Position numbers and translations under genes: made by a program
Shown here: in pieces, positions 38,313-47,436 of the stretch
Numbering within the stretch: the stretch's first letter is position 1
How the letters are laid out: each line of letters begins with the position of its first letter
The notes under the pieces: model-generated
Told to the model about the DNA's origin: nothing
Database searches by the model: none
Seen by the model: only the letters and a program-made list of their open reading frames with translations
Assembly (NCBI RefSeq): GCF_028993615.1
Contig: NZ_CP118632.1
Span: 3,348,001-3,412,000, forward strand
Source of the DNA: Herbaspirillum sp. WKF16
GTDB taxonomy: Bacteria > Pseudomonadota > Gammaproteobacteria > Burkholderiales > Burkholderiaceae_D
Direction of reading: 5' to 3'
DNA: 64,000 nt

Positions 38313-39623
38313 ATGCAAGGCCACCTGAGCGCCGCCGGCGAGGCATCGCCGGCGGGGACGGTTCGCAACCGTCGCCAACACGTCATCGCTGGCGTCGCCA
38401 GCATGCTCGGCACCACCATCGAGTGGTACGACTTTTTCATCTACGGCACCGCCGCGGCGCTGATCTTCAACAAGCTGTTCTTTCCCGCCTTCGATCCGCT
38501 GACCGGAACGCTGGCCTCCTTCGCCACCTACACCGTGGGCTTCCTGGCCCGTCCGCTGGGCGGCATCGTGTTCGGCCACTTCGGCGACAAGGTCGGGCGC
38601 AAGTCGATGCTGCTGATCACGTTGCTGATGATGGGCGTGCCGACCATCATCATCGGCCTGATCCCGACCTATGAACAGATCGGCTACTGGGCCGCGGTGA
38701 TCCTGGTGATCATGCGCATCATCCAGGGCCTGGCGGTGGGCGGCGAATGGGGCGGCGCGGTGCTGATGGCGGTGGAGCACGCGCCCAAGGGCAAGAAGGG
38801 TTTCTTCGGCAGCCTGCCGCAGACCGGCGTGGCGCCGGGCCTGATCCTGTCCTCGCTGGCCATGGCCGGGGTCGCCAGCCTGCCGGAGCAGGACATGCTG
38901 GGCTGGGCCTGGCGCATCCCCTTCGTGGCCAGCGTGCTGCTGCTGATGGTGGGCTGGTTCATCCGCATCAAGGTGGCCGAGTCGCCGGATTTCGAGACCA
39001 TGAAGAAACGCGGCGACGAGGTCGGCCTGCCGGTGCTGGACGTGCTCAGGAACCACTGGCGCAGCCTGCTCAAGGTGTGCGGCGCGCGCCTGGCGGAGGT
39101 CACCTGGTTCTACACGGTGGCCACCTTCGCCCTTTCCTACGGCACGCTGCAACTCGGCCTGACCAAGGGCCTGATGCTCAACGCCATCATCTGCGGCGCC
39201 TTGCTGGCCCTGTTCTTCATGCCGCTGACCGGGATCCTGGGCGACCGCTTCGGGCATCGCCGCATCTTCGCCATCGGCGCCGTCGGCATCTGCCTGTTCG
39301 GCTTCCCCTTCTTCAAGCTGCTGGCCGCGGGGCAAAGCGGCTATGTCTACCTGGCCATGGTGATCGCCATCGGCGTGATCTATTCGCTGCTGTACGGCCC
39401 CGAGGGCAACCTGTTCTCGGCGCAGTTCCCGCCGCACGTGCGCTACAGCGGCATCTCGCTGGCGGTGCAGGTGTCGGGCGCCATCGGCGGCGGACTGGCG
39501 CCGCTGGTGGCCACCTGGCTGCTCAAGCTGGGCGACGGCCACCCGTTGCTGCTGGCCGGCTATCTCACGGGACTGGGCGTGATCGCGGTCATCAGCGTCT
39601 CGCGCATGAAGTCGGGCGACTGA
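38313..39623 (+). CDS. MFS transporter, metabolite:H+ symporter (MHS) family
   Basis: 436 aa with 12 predicted membrane segments. MHS features are clear: TTIEWYDFFIYGTAAAL at the first segment, the loop GDKVGRKSMLL, and EWGGAVLMAVEHAPKGKKGF before the sixth segment. The family imports organic acids, betaines and related compounds with protons. A Shine-Dalgarno AAGGGGA precedes ATG 38313. Placed between an aldolase-like and a cupin gene, it probably takes up their substrate. Confidence 0.92.
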   Translation: MQGHLSAAGEASPAGTVRNRRQHVIAGVASMLGTTIEWYDFFIYGTAAALIFNKLFFPAFDPLTGTLASFATYTVGFLARPLGGIVFGHFGDKVGRKSMLLITLLMMGVPTIIIGLIPTYEQIGYWAAVILVIMRIIQGLAVGGEWGGAVLMAVEHAPKGKKGFFGSLPQTGVAPGLILSSLAMAGVASLPEQDMLGWAWRIPFVASVLLLMVGWFIRIKVAESPDFETMKKRGDEVGLPVLDVLRNHWRSLLKVCGARLAEVTWFYTVATFALSYGTLQLGLTKGLMLNAIICGALLALFFMPLTGILGDRFGHRRIFAIGAVGICLFGFPFFKLLAAGQSGYVYLAMVIAIGVIYSLLYGPEGNLFSAQFPPHVRYSGISLAVQVSGAIGGGLAPLVATWLLKLGDGHPLLLAGYLTGLGVIAVISVSRMKSGD

Positions 39624-39697
39624 ACGAAGGCCTGACCTGCGGCCGCCTTGCGCGGCCGCATCTCCTTGCAGGTTTCCCCTATCGGAAAGGAAGCATC

Positions 39698-40144
39698 ATG
39701 ACAACGCAACGCGCCCCATCCTTCGACGAGCGCCTCACCGGCAAGCCCACCCCCACCGTCGGCGGCTCCACCTACGTGCGGCCGCAGGACATGGAATGGA
39801 AGCCTTCGCAATTCGAGGGCGTGGACATCAAGGTCCTGTACGAGGACAAGGCCGCCGGCGAGATGACCTGCCTGCTGCGCTGGGCGCCCGGCACGCAGCT
39901 GCCGATGCACAAGCATGCGGAACTGGAGCAGAGCTACGTGCTGGCAGGTTCGTTCTCCGACCACGACGGCATCGCCCGCGCCGGCGAATACGTCTGGCGC
40001 AGCAAGGATTCGCTGCATGAAACCTACAGTGAGGAAGGCTGCGTGATCCTGGCGATCTATCGCAAGCCGAACATCTTCAAGAACAGCGCCGGCTTTGACG
40101 CCGCCGGCGGCAAGCGCATCGCCACCCGGCGCAAGCCGGCGTGA
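39698..40144 (+). CDS. Cupin-domain protein (ChrR-like cupin)
   Basis: 148 aa single cupin. Metal-binding residues are visible in LPMHKHAELEQSYVLAGSF (two His and Glu) and a later His in DSLHETYSEEG. Cupins of this type resemble the C-terminal domain of ChrR or act as small dioxygenases/isomerases. The start at 39698 follows GGAAAGGA. It ends the LysR-aldolase-MHS-cupin cluster, so a catabolic or quality-control role for the same substrate is inferred. Confidence 0.85.
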   Translation: MTTQRAPSFDERLTGKPTPTVGGSTYVRPQDMEWKPSQFEGVDIKVLYEDKAAGEMTCLLRWAPGTQLPMHKHAELEQSYVLAGSFSDHDGIARAGEYVWRSKDSLHETYSEEGCVILAIYRKPNIFKNSAGFDAAGGKRIATRRKPA

Positions 40145-40154
40145 GGCGCCGTGC

Positions 40155-41039
40155 CTAGTCGCGGGCGTCCGACCGCGCCAGGCTGTCGCGGGCCAGCCAG
40201 TCGCGCGGCGACAGGCCGGTCCTGGCGGCAAAGGCGCGCGACAGCGCCGAAGGGTTGGCATAGCCCAGCTCCTGCGCCAGCTGCTTGACCGGCCGTCCTT
40301 CGCGCAGCCGGCTTTGCGCCAGCGCGATGCGCCAGTTGGCCAGATAGTCGGCCGGCGTCTGCCCCACCGTTTCGCGGAAGGCGTTGGCGAAGGCGGTGCG
40401 CGACATGCCCGCGCAGCCGGCCATGCGGTCCAGCGTCCAGGCCTGGCCCGGATCGTCATGCATGGCCACCAGCGCGCGCGCCAGGCGCGGGTCCGCCAGG
40501 CCGCTCACCAATCCCGGCTGTATGCCCGCCTCTTGCGGGTGATCCAGCAGCCAGCGCAAGAGCTTCAACACCACAACCTCGAACAGGCGGTCGGCCAGCA
40601 GCCGCTGGCCGCAGCGCACCCGGTCGGTTTCGGCGAACAGCAGTTCCAGCGCCGCGTCCAGCCCCGGCACGGTCGCCAGCGGCAAGGCGATCAGCGCCGG
40701 CAAGGCCCGCGCCAGCGGGTTCTGCGGGCCGCCGTCGAAGATCAGGCGCGCGCAGGTGAAGTCCGAGCCTTCCCTGGGCGGATTGTGGAAGTGATGCGTG
40801 AAGGGACGCGGGTAGAACAGCAAGGTAGGTTCATCGAAATGCATGGCCCTGGGCACCTCGCGCGCGCCCGGGTGGGACACCTTCAGCTCGCCCCGCCTCA
40901 GCACGTGCAGGTAGCCGAAGCCGGCGCCGGCATCGAAGTGGGTGTGGCCGCACAGCACGCCGCTGTGGTGCAGCTGCGCCTGCACGCGGAAGCGTTCGAG
41001 GATGCCGGAGAGGCGATCGATGGGAGGCAAGGGCTGCAT
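40155..41039 (-). CDS. AraC-family transcriptional regulator (cupin_6 N-terminal domain)
   Basis: 294 aa. The N-terminal half is a cupin_6-like sensor (FGYLHVLRRGELKVSHPGA). The C-terminal half holds the two AraC helix-turn-helices, WTLDRMAGCAGMSRTAFANA and KQLAQELGYANPSALSRAFA. It is divergent from the periplasmic protein-AhpD-YggS operon across 93 bp, so it is the likely regulator of that operon. It is convergent with the cupin gene with only 10 bp between them. Confidence 0.92.
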   Translation of the reverse strand: MQPLPPIDRLSGILERFRVQAQLHHSGVLCGHTHFDAGAGFGYLHVLRRGELKVSHPGAREVPRAMHFDEPTLLFYPRPFTHHFHNPPREGSDFTCARLIFDGGPQNPLARALPALIALPLATVPGLDAALELLFAETDRVRCGQRLLADRLFEVVVLKLLRWLLDHPQEAGIQPGLVSGLADPRLARALVAMHDDPGQAWTLDRMAGCAGMSRTAFANAFRETVGQTPADYLANWRIALAQSRLREGRPVKQLAQELGYANPSALSRAFAARTGLSPRDWLARDSLARSDARD

Positions 41040-41132
41040 TGAACTAAATGGTACGTTTAATTTACAAAATGAACCTTATTGTACATGCGTTTTCTCCATA
41101 CTGGCCTCTCCTTCCACACACCAAGGGCAAGC
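41040..41132. promoter_or_regulatory. Short divergent control region, AraC gene / periplasmic protein operon
   Basis: AT-rich relative to its flanks. It contains two GTAC-centred sites about 30 bp apart (GGTACGTTTAAT at 41050-41061 and TTGTACATG at 41080-41088), which could be half sites for the AraC-type regulator. The upstream end abuts the regulator's start codon. Confidence 0.4.
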
Positions 41133-41894
41133 ATGTACTCACTGAAAACCTCCCTCCTCGCCGCCGCCATCCTGGCCGGATTGGCTGGATTGGCCGGGAC
41201 TGCTGCGGCGCACGACAAGCCGCACCAAGGCGGCATCGCCGGCAAGCCCGACCAGGCGGTGAACGCGCCGTTCGACATCGTGCATACCCGCATCACCACC
41301 GAGGGCAAGGTCGCGATCTTCCACATGGCGGTATCCGGCAAGGCCGGCGCGATCCATCCGGCCAAATCCGGCAAGCTGGCCGGCAGCGAAGTGTTCTCCT
41401 ACGTCTGGCCCACCAGCCTGGATCCCTCGGTGGTCGGCTTCGAGCCCAAGTCGGGCATCCTGGCCTTCGCCGTGACCTCGCATCCCGACTTCGACGACAC
41501 GCCGCTGTTCGACGAGAACGGCGACGGCGATCCCAACAACGATGGCGACGTCTGGCATTCGCACTGGGTCGTGCTGCAACCGGACGCCGCCTGCGGCAAG
41601 GACGCGCTCAAGGTGGTCGACATCCCGGCCGGCGCCAAACCCAGGCTGCCCAAGACCTGGCCGGGCTTGCCCATCCTCATCGACAGTCCCGGCTGGTCGC
41701 CCAGCTTCAAGGGCGGCGTGGTCGAAGTGCGGGTGCCCTTCGACGATATCGGCGCGGTCGAGGCCGGCGCCTTCGACGGCGTGAGCGCGGCCCTGCGCGT
41801 CAACGCCAGCGTGCACAGCCCGCTGCTGTGCGTGACCAACGTCTTCAAGGTCGCCTCCGGCAATCTGTCGCTGCCGGGCAAGGTCAACCGCTGA
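41133..41894 (+). CDS. Predicted periplasmic protein of unknown function, 253 aa
   Basis: A signal peptide (LLAAAILAGLAGLAGTAAA) is cleaved before HDKPHQGG. The mature protein has a His-rich start, a central aspartate-rich loop (DENGDGDPNNDGD, residues 127-139) resembling a calcium-binding or dockerin-like loop, and HSHW just after it. Two cysteines (AACGK and LLCVTNV) could form a disulfide. I do not recognise the family. ATG 41133 is chosen because AAGGG lies 5 bp before it and the signal peptide begins there. It is the first gene of an operon with an AhpD-like protein. Confidence 0.75.
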   Translation: MYSLKTSLLAAAILAGLAGLAGTAAAHDKPHQGGIAGKPDQAVNAPFDIVHTRITTEGKVAIFHMAVSGKAGAIHPAKSGKLAGSEVFSYVWPTSLDPSVVGFEPKSGILAFAVTSHPDFDDTPLFDENGDGDPNNDGDVWHSHWVVLQPDAACGKDALKVVDIPAGAKPRLPKTWPGLPILIDSPGWSPSFKGGVVEVRVPFDDIGAVEAGAFDGVSAALRVNASVHSPLLCVTNVFKVASGNLSLPGKVNR

Positions 41895-41951
41895 GCGGCC
41901 GTTTGCGGCTCCACTGAATTCACCCGATCTTCATCAACGAAAGGAAACATC

Positions 41952-42485
41952 ATGTCCCGCCTCAACCTCGATACCCAGCGCTCCCCCGCCGCCAGCCAGC
42001 CGCTGCTCGAACAAATCCAGCGCGCCTTCGGCGCCACGCCCAACATGTTCAAGGCCGTCTCCAACTCGCCGGCCGCGTTGCAGAGCATGTGGGCCGCCTT
42101 CGGCGCGCTCGGCCGCGGCAGCATCGGCGCCCTGCTGGGCGAACAGATCGCCGTGGCCATCGCCAACCGCAACCGCTGCGAATATTGCCTGGCCGCGCAT
42201 ACCGTGCTGGGCAAGAACGCCGGCGCTTCGGCCGCGCAGATGGATCAAGCCCAGGCCGGCCGCTCGGACGATCCCAGGACCGCCGCCGCGCTGGAGTTCG
42301 CGCTGAAGGTGGTCGAGCAGCGTGCGCAGATCACTGACGCCGATGTCGCCCGCCTGCGCGAGGCCGGCTTCGGCGACGAGCAGATCGTCGAGATCATGGC
42401 CCACATCGCGCTGAACCTGTTCACCAACTACGTCAACGTGGCCTTCGACGTGCCGGTCGATTTCCCCAAGGTCGCGCTGAAGTGA
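41952..42485 (+). CDS. AhpD-like/carboxymuconolactone decarboxylase family protein
   Basis: 177 aa. The redox motif CEYCLAAH (C76, C79, H83) with the surrounding EQIAVAIANRNR is the AhpD-type alkylhydroperoxidase active site. Such proteins reduce peroxides or act as thiol-dependent adaptors. AAGGAAA precedes ATG 41952. It overlaps the next gene (TGATG). Context with a periplasmic metal-loop protein and an AraC regulator suggests a stress-inducible operon, which is inference. Confidence 0.9.
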   Translation: MSRLNLDTQRSPAASQPLLEQIQRAFGATPNMFKAVSNSPAALQSMWAAFGALGRGSIGALLGEQIAVAIANRNRCEYCLAAHTVLGKNAGASAAQMDQAQAGRSDDPRTAAALEFALKVVEQRAQITDADVARLREAGFGDEQIVEIMAHIALNLFTNYVNVAFDVPVDFPKVALK

Positions 42486-43291
42486 TGCACGGGCATTTCC
42501 ATCACGGAAAGCAGCAGCACTGGCCGCAGGCGGATTCGGTGGAAGACTTCCACCGCAACCTGGCCGCGGTCAGGCGGCGCATCGCGGCCGCCTGCGCGCG
42601 CGCCGGGCGCGACCCGGCGTCGGTGCGGCTGCTGCCGGTCAGCAAGACCGTGCCCGAGGAGCGCATCCGGCTGGCCTACGCCGCCGGATGCCGCGAGCTG
42701 GGCGAGAACAAGGTGCAGGAAGCCGGCCGGAAATGGGAGGCGATGGCCGACCTTGCCGATCTGCGCTGGTCGGTCATCGGCCACCTGCAGACCAACAAGG
42801 CCAGGCTGGTGGCGCGCTTCGCCGCCGAGTTCCAGGCGCTGGACAGCCTGCGCGTGGCCGAGGCGCTGGATCGCCGGCTGCAGGCCGAGGGCCGCGCGCT
42901 GGATGTGTTCATACAGGTCAACACCTCCGGCGAGGCCAGCAAGTTCGGCCTGGCGCCGCAGGATGCGCAAGCATTCCTGGCGCACTTGCCGGCCTTCCCG
43001 GCGCTGCGCGTGCGCGGCCTGATGACGCTGGCCGTGTTCTCCGCCGACATCGCGCGCGTGCGCGCCTGCTTCGTCCTGCTGCGCGAACTGCGCGAGCGCC
43101 TGCGCCAGGAAGCGCCCACCGGCATCGCCCTGGAAGAGCTGTCGATGGGTATGTCCGGCGACTACGAAGTGGCCATCGAGGAAGGCGCCACCGTGGTGCG
43201 CGTGGGCCAGGCCATCTTCGGCGCGCGCGCCACGCCCGACAGCTTCTACTGGCCGCCCCCGTCCTCCCCCACCGACAAGGAAGAACCATGA
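42485..43291 (+). CDS. YggS-family PLP homeostasis protein
   Basis: 268 aa single-domain alanine-racemase-fold protein. The PLP lysine lies in LLPVSKTVP (K54), followed by GENKVQEA, VIGHLQTNK and the phosphate-binding LSMGMSGDYEVAIEEGA region (LSMGMSGD). It is about 35 residues longer than typical YggS, through a His-rich N-terminus (MHGHFHHGKQQHW) and a Pro-rich tail. Start choice is ATG 42485, which forms TGATG with the preceding stop; a GTG one codon earlier also fits. It binds free PLP and affects B6 and amino-acid balance. Its place in an AhpD operon, not beside proC or pilT, is unusual. Confidence 0.9.
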   Translation: MHGHFHHGKQQHWPQADSVEDFHRNLAAVRRRIAAACARAGRDPASVRLLPVSKTVPEERIRLAYAAGCRELGENKVQEAGRKWEAMADLADLRWSVIGHLQTNKARLVARFAAEFQALDSLRVAEALDRRLQAEGRALDVFIQVNTSGEASKFGLAPQDAQAFLAHLPAFPALRVRGLMTLAVFSADIARVRACFVLLRELRERLRQEAPTGIALEELSMGMSGDYEVAIEEGATVVRVGQAIFGARATPDSFYWPPPSSPTDKEEP

Positions 43292-43995
43292 CCCGCACCG
43301 TCCTCGCCATCCGCCACGTGCACTTCGAAGACCTGGGCAGCCTGGCCCCGGCGCTGCTGGAGCGCGGCTACGCGGTCCGCTACCTCGATGCCGCCATCGA
43401 CGACCTGGACGCCGTCGACGCCCACGCCCCCGACCTGCTGGCCGTGCTGGGCGGCCCGATCGGCGCCTTCGATGAGGCGCGCTATCCGTTCCTGCAGGCG
43501 GAGCTGGCGCTGGTGCGCCGGCGCCTGCAATCGCGGCGGCCGCTGCTGGGCATCTGCCTGGGCGCGCAACTGATCGCCCGCGCCCTGGGCGCGAAGGTGT
43601 ATCCGATGGGCGTGAAGGAAATCGGCTACGCCCCGCTCGAACTGACCACGCAGGGCAAGTCCTCAGCCCTCGCGCCGCTGGAGGGCGTACCGGTGCTGCA
43701 CTGGCACGGCGACCAGTTCGACATCCCCGCCGGCGCCGCGTACCTGGCCGCCACCGGCACCGGCGCCCACCAGGCGTTCGCGCTGGGCGACGCCGTGCTC
43801 GGCCTGCAATTCCACCTGGAGGCCGAGGCCGCAACGCTGGAGCGCTGGCTGGTCGGCCACGCCGGCGAACTGGCGCAATGCGGAATCGACCCGCGCACCT
43901 TGCGCGCGCAGGCGGCGCAATCGGGCAAGCGTTTGGAAGCGGCGGCGGCCGAGGTGCTGGCGCGCTGGCTGGCGCGGCTCACGGTTGGGCAATAA
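43288..43995 (+). CDS. Class I glutamine amidotransferase-like protein (GuaA N-domain type)
   Basis: 235 aa. The catalytic nucleophile lies in LLGICLGAQ (C90) and the His-Glu pair in GLQFHLEAE. The N-terminal VLGGPIGAFDEARYPFL resembles stand-alone GATase1 proteins that hydrolyse glutamine or gamma-glutamyl compounds. It lacks a synthase partner gene here. ATGA overlap with yggS shows coupling. A role in gamma-glutamyl amide or polyamine breakdown is one option, not shown. Confidence 0.88.
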   Translation: MTRTVLAIRHVHFEDLGSLAPALLERGYAVRYLDAAIDDLDAVDAHAPDLLAVLGGPIGAFDEARYPFLQAELALVRRRLQSRRPLLGICLGAQLIARALGAKVYPMGVKEIGYAPLELTTQGKSSALAPLEGVPVLHWHGDQFDIPAGAAYLAATGTGAHQAFALGDAVLGLQFHLEAEAATLERWLVGHAGELAQCGIDPRTLRAQAAQSGKRLEAAAAEVLARWLARLTVGQ

Positions 43996-44020
43996 AAAAG
44001 CCCGCTGATGCGGGCTTTTC
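43994..44020. terminator. Bidirectional terminator between the amidotransferase and corA genes
   Basis: AGCCCGC-tgat-GCGGGCT (43999-44016) is flanked by an A run and TTTTC, so it can end transcripts from both convergent genes. Confidence 0.9.
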
Positions 44021-44034
44021 TCGCGCCGGCCTGG

Positions 44035-45021
44035 CTACAGCCAACCGGCCTTGCGCAGCCTGCGCCAGAGCAGCGAACAGCAGGTGAAGATGCCCACCAG
44101 CACCACCGGGAAGCTCCACTGCCACGACAGCCCCGGCATGTTGGCGAAGTTCATGCCGTACAGGCTGAACACCATGGTCGGGATGGCCAGGATCGCGCCC
44201 CAGCCGGCCAGGGTCTGCACGATCTCGTTCTGGTGGATGGTGACCTGGGCCAGGTTGATCTGCACCGCCGACTCCACCATTTCGCGCAGGCGGTCGCCGG
44301 TGTCGATGAAGCGCACCACGTGGTCGTAGATGTCGCGGAAATAGACCTTGCCTTCCTTGGTGATGAGCCCCTCGTGGAAGCGCAGCAGCTGGGTGCACAC
44401 GTCCAGCAGCGGCGAGGCCGCCGAGCGCAGGCGGATCAGCTGGCGCTTCAATTGATAGAGCTCCTGCAGGTAGGCCTTGCCGGTATTGGCGGCGGGGTCG
44501 AACAGCTGCCCCTCGTACTGGGTGAACTTGGCTTCGAGGTCGTCCATGATGGGACGGTAGTTGTCGACCACGAAGTCCATGATGGCGTACAGCACGAAGC
44601 TGGGGCCCCGGCCCAGGCGTTCCGGCAGCATCTCGCAGTGCTCGCGCACCTTGGCGTAGCTGCGCGAGGCGCCGTGCCGCACCGTGACCACGAAGCGCGG
44701 GCCGGTCATGATGTGGGTCTCGCCGAACTGCACTTCGCCGCCGGCGAGCTGGGCGGTGTGCAGCACCACGAACAGGGTGTCGCCATACTCCTCGATCTTG
44801 GGACGCTGGTGGGCGGCGTAGGCATCCTCCACCGCCAGTTCGTGCAGGTTGAATTCTTCCTTGATCTTGTTCATCAGCTCGACGTTGGGTTCGAGCAGGC
44901 CGAGCCAGACGAAGGTGCCCTCCTCCTCCAGCACATCGCTGATCTCGTCGAGGGTGATGTCGCGCAGCTTCTTGCCCTTCTTGTAGACCGTGCAGTTGAC
45001 GATCATGTTGGCGTCGATCAT
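44035..45021 (-). CDS. corA: CorA-family magnesium/cobalt transporter
   Basis: 328 aa. A large N-terminal cytoplasmic domain is followed by two C-terminal membrane helices. The first ends with the invariant pore motif GMN in SLYGMNFANMPG. The preceding WGAILAIPTMVFSLYG and the acidic/basic cytoplasmic end (LLWRRLRKAGWL) match the pentameric Mg2+ channel. AGGAG lies 8 bp before ATG 45021. An in-frame ATG five codons later is possible. Confidence 0.94.
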   Translation of the reverse strand: MIDANMIVNCTVYKKGKKLRDITLDEISDVLEEEGTFVWLGLLEPNVELMNKIKEEFNLHELAVEDAYAAHQRPKIEEYGDTLFVVLHTAQLAGGEVQFGETHIMTGPRFVVTVRHGASRSYAKVREHCEMLPERLGRGPSFVLYAIMDFVVDNYRPIMDDLEAKFTQYEGQLFDPAANTGKAYLQELYQLKRQLIRLRSAASPLLDVCTQLLRFHEGLITKEGKVYFRDIYDHVVRFIDTGDRLREMVESAVQINLAQVTIHQNEIVQTLAGWGAILAIPTMVFSLYGMNFANMPGLSWQWSFPVVLVGIFTCCSLLWRRLRKAGWL

Positions 45022-45072
45022 GTCTTGGCTCCTGTTCTCGTTATTGTCCGCCTGCCGCGCACCCCGGCGCGC

Positions 45073-45969
45073 TCAGTCGGATCGGGCGCGCAGCGCCAGG
45101 CGCTGCTTGAGCGCCTGCGCCATGATCACGCCGGCCAGCGTGATCAGGCCGCCCACGGCATGATAGCCGTGCAGCTCCTCGTCCAGCGCCGCCACTGCGA
45201 TTATGACGGTGAAAACCGGCATCAGGTTCACGAAGATGGAACAGCGGTTGGCGCCCAGGTGGGCGACGCCGCGCATCCAGAGGAACTGCGAAATGATGGA
45301 GGCGGCGATGCCGGCGTACAGCAGGATCGGCAGGTTCTCGGCATTGACCGGCGAATGATGGCCGAAGACGAAGCCCGGAAACAGCAGTACGACCGCGGTC
45401 AGCACCTGCATGTAGAGCAGTTGCCAGGTCGGCAGCGGCAAGGCCCAGCGCCGCAGCAGCACGCCGTACAGGCCGTAGAACACCGCCGCCAGCAGCATCA
45501 GCAGGTCGCCCACCACCACGCCATGCTCGAACAGCTGCAGCGGGTGGCCGCGGCCGATCAGGATCGACAGCCCCGCCAGAGAGACCAGGCCGCCGGCGAC
45601 GGTGCCGACCGTGGGCGGCTCGGACAGCAGGCGGATGCTCAGCAGCAAGGTCAGCAGCGGCATCAGCGAGACGATCATGCCCATGCTGGTGGCCGAGGAG
45701 GTCGCCGCGGCGAAATAGGCCAGGCTCTGGAACAGCACCATGCCCAAGAGGCCAAGCACCGCGATCTTGCCGAGATGGGGCCGGATGCGCGCGCGGTCGC
45801 GCCAGGTCTGGCGGGCCAGGAACGGCGACATCAGCGCCGCGGCCAGCAGCCAGCGGTAGAAGGAGATGTCTTCCGGGGCGATCACCGCGGCCGCCATCTT
45901 GCTGATGACGGTATTGCCGGCCCAGATCAGGACGGCGCCCAGCGGGAACCAGATGTATTTCAGTTGCAT
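45073..45969 (-). CDS. EamA-family (DMT superfamily) transporter
   Basis: 298 aa with ten predicted membrane segments in two EamA repeats (first from FPLGAVLIWAGNTVISKMAA, second from LLMLLAAVFYGLYGVLLRR). Such proteins mostly export amino acids or metabolites. It lies between corA and a DHA2 exporter, all on the minus strand, with a 24-bp gap to the exporter, so the two transporters may be cotranscribed. The substrate is unknown. Confidence 0.92.
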   Translation of the reverse strand: MQLKYIWFPLGAVLIWAGNTVISKMAAAVIAPEDISFYRWLLAAALMSPFLARQTWRDRARIRPHLGKIAVLGLLGMVLFQSLAYFAAATSSATSMGMIVSLMPLLTLLLSIRLLSEPPTVGTVAGGLVSLAGLSILIGRGHPLQLFEHGVVVGDLLMLLAAVFYGLYGVLLRRWALPLPTWQLLYMQVLTAVVLLFPGFVFGHHSPVNAENLPILLYAGIAASIISQFLWMRGVAHLGANRCSIFVNLMPVFTVIIAVAALDEELHGYHAVGGLITLAGVIMAQALKQRLALRARSD

Positions 45970-45993
45970 GTGCGCTCTCTTGTCGGAATGGGT

Positions 45994-47436
45994 TCAGGCC
46001 GGACCGGTGGACTTGGCCGGGGCCGCCGCGCGGCCGGACAGCTCGGCGCCGGCGTTGGGCGACAGCCGGCGCAGCATCAGCAGCGAACACGACGCCACCG
46101 CGCCCACCGCCAGGAAGGCCGGCCAGAAGTCGGACGCCACCAGCGTGGCGTGGCCCTGCAGTTCATTGGAGGCCTGCAGCGCAAAGCCGGCCAGCACCAC
46201 GCCCATGCCGATGGACAGCTGCTGCGCCACGCTGGCCATGCTGGTGGCCTGGCTCAGGCGCGCGCGATCGACGTCGGCGTAGGAGATGGCGTTCAGGCTG
46301 GTGAACTGCAGCGAGCGGAAGCAGCCGCCCACCAGCAGCACCAGCATCATCACGATGTAGGGCGTATGCGGCGTGAACAGCGCGATGGCCCACAGGCCCA
46401 GGATACCGAGCGCGCCGTTGACCAGCAGCACCGTGCGAAAGCCGAAGCGCTGCAAGAAGCGCGAGGCGATGGTCTTCATGAACATGGCGCCGGCAGCCGA
46501 GGCGCAGGTCAGCAGGCCCGAATGGAACGGCGTGTAGCCGAAGCCCAGCTGCAGCATCAGCGGCAGCAGGAAGGGAATGGCGCCGATGCCGATGCGGTAC
46601 AGCGAACCGCCAAAGACGCCGGCCCGCAGCGTGGGTATGTTCAGCAGCCGCAGGTCGATCAGCGGCGCCCTGGCGCGGCGCGCGTGCCGGACGTAGATCG
46701 CCAGGAACACCACGCCGGCCGCCACGCAGGCCAGCGAGACCTCGCCCGAGATCAGGTGGCGCCCGGCGGTGGCCAGGCCCATCATCAGCAGCGAACAGCC
46801 CAGCGCCGACAGCGCAAAGCCGGGCCAGTCCAGCGGCGAGACCTCATCGGCCTTGAGGTCGGGGATGAAGCGCGTGGCCAGGTACAGGCCGAGGATGCTG
46901 ATCGGGATGTTGATGAAGAAGATCCAGCGCCAGTGGAAGTAGGTGGTGATGAAGCCGCCCAGCGGCGGCCCCAGCACCGGCCCGAACAGCGCGGGAATGG
47001 TGAGGTAGGACAGCGCCTTGACCAGGTTGACCTTCTCCACGCTGCGCAGGATCACCAGGCGGCCGACCGGCACCATCATGGCGCCGCCTATGCCCTGGAA
47101 GAAACGCGCGGCGACGAACTGCGGCAGCGTCGACGACACCCCGCACAGGATGGAGCCCAGCATGAACACGCAAATGGCCGAGCGGAAGATGGTGAGCGAG
47201 CCGAAGCGGTCGGCCATCCAGCCGGAGACCGGGATGAACACCGCCAGGCTGACCAGGTAGGAGGTCAGGGCCAGCTTGAGCGAGATCGGATCGACGTGCA
47301 TGTCCAACGCCAGCGCCGGCAGCGAGGTGGAGATCACGGTCGAGTCCATCTGCTCCATGAACAGCGCACAGGCGACGATCAGGGGGATGATGAAGGTGCG
47401 TGGGATGGGCATCGATATCGGCGAATTGTTGTGCAT
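45994..47436 (-). CDS. MFS drug:H+ antiporter, DHA2 (EmrB/QacA) family
   Basis: 480 aa with about 14 predicted membrane segments. Motif C-like GPVLGPPLGGFIT, motif A GWMADRFGSLTIFRSA and the first-segment MEQMDSTVISTSLPAL (the Asp typical of DHA2) are present. It probably exports hydrophobic toxic compounds. There is no membrane-fusion partner (emrA) beside it. The first ATG (47436) has no good ribosome site and an internal ATG eight codons on is an alternative. Confidence 0.92.
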   Translation of the reverse strand: MHNNSPISMPIPRTFIIPLIVACALFMEQMDSTVISTSLPALALDMHVDPISLKLALTSYLVSLAVFIPVSGWMADRFGSLTIFRSAICVFMLGSILCGVSSTLPQFVAARFFQGIGGAMMVPVGRLVILRSVEKVNLVKALSYLTIPALFGPVLGPPLGGFITTYFHWRWIFFINIPISILGLYLATRFIPDLKADEVSPLDWPGFALSALGCSLLMMGLATAGRHLISGEVSLACVAAGVVFLAIYVRHARRARAPLIDLRLLNIPTLRAGVFGGSLYRIGIGAIPFLLPLMLQLGFGYTPFHSGLLTCASAAGAMFMKTIASRFLQRFGFRTVLLVNGALGILGLWAIALFTPHTPYIVMMLVLLVGGCFRSLQFTSLNAISYADVDRARLSQATSMASVAQQLSIGMGVVLAGFALQASNELQGHATLVASDFWPAFLAVGAVASCSLLMLRRLSPNAGAELSGRAAAPAKSTGPA

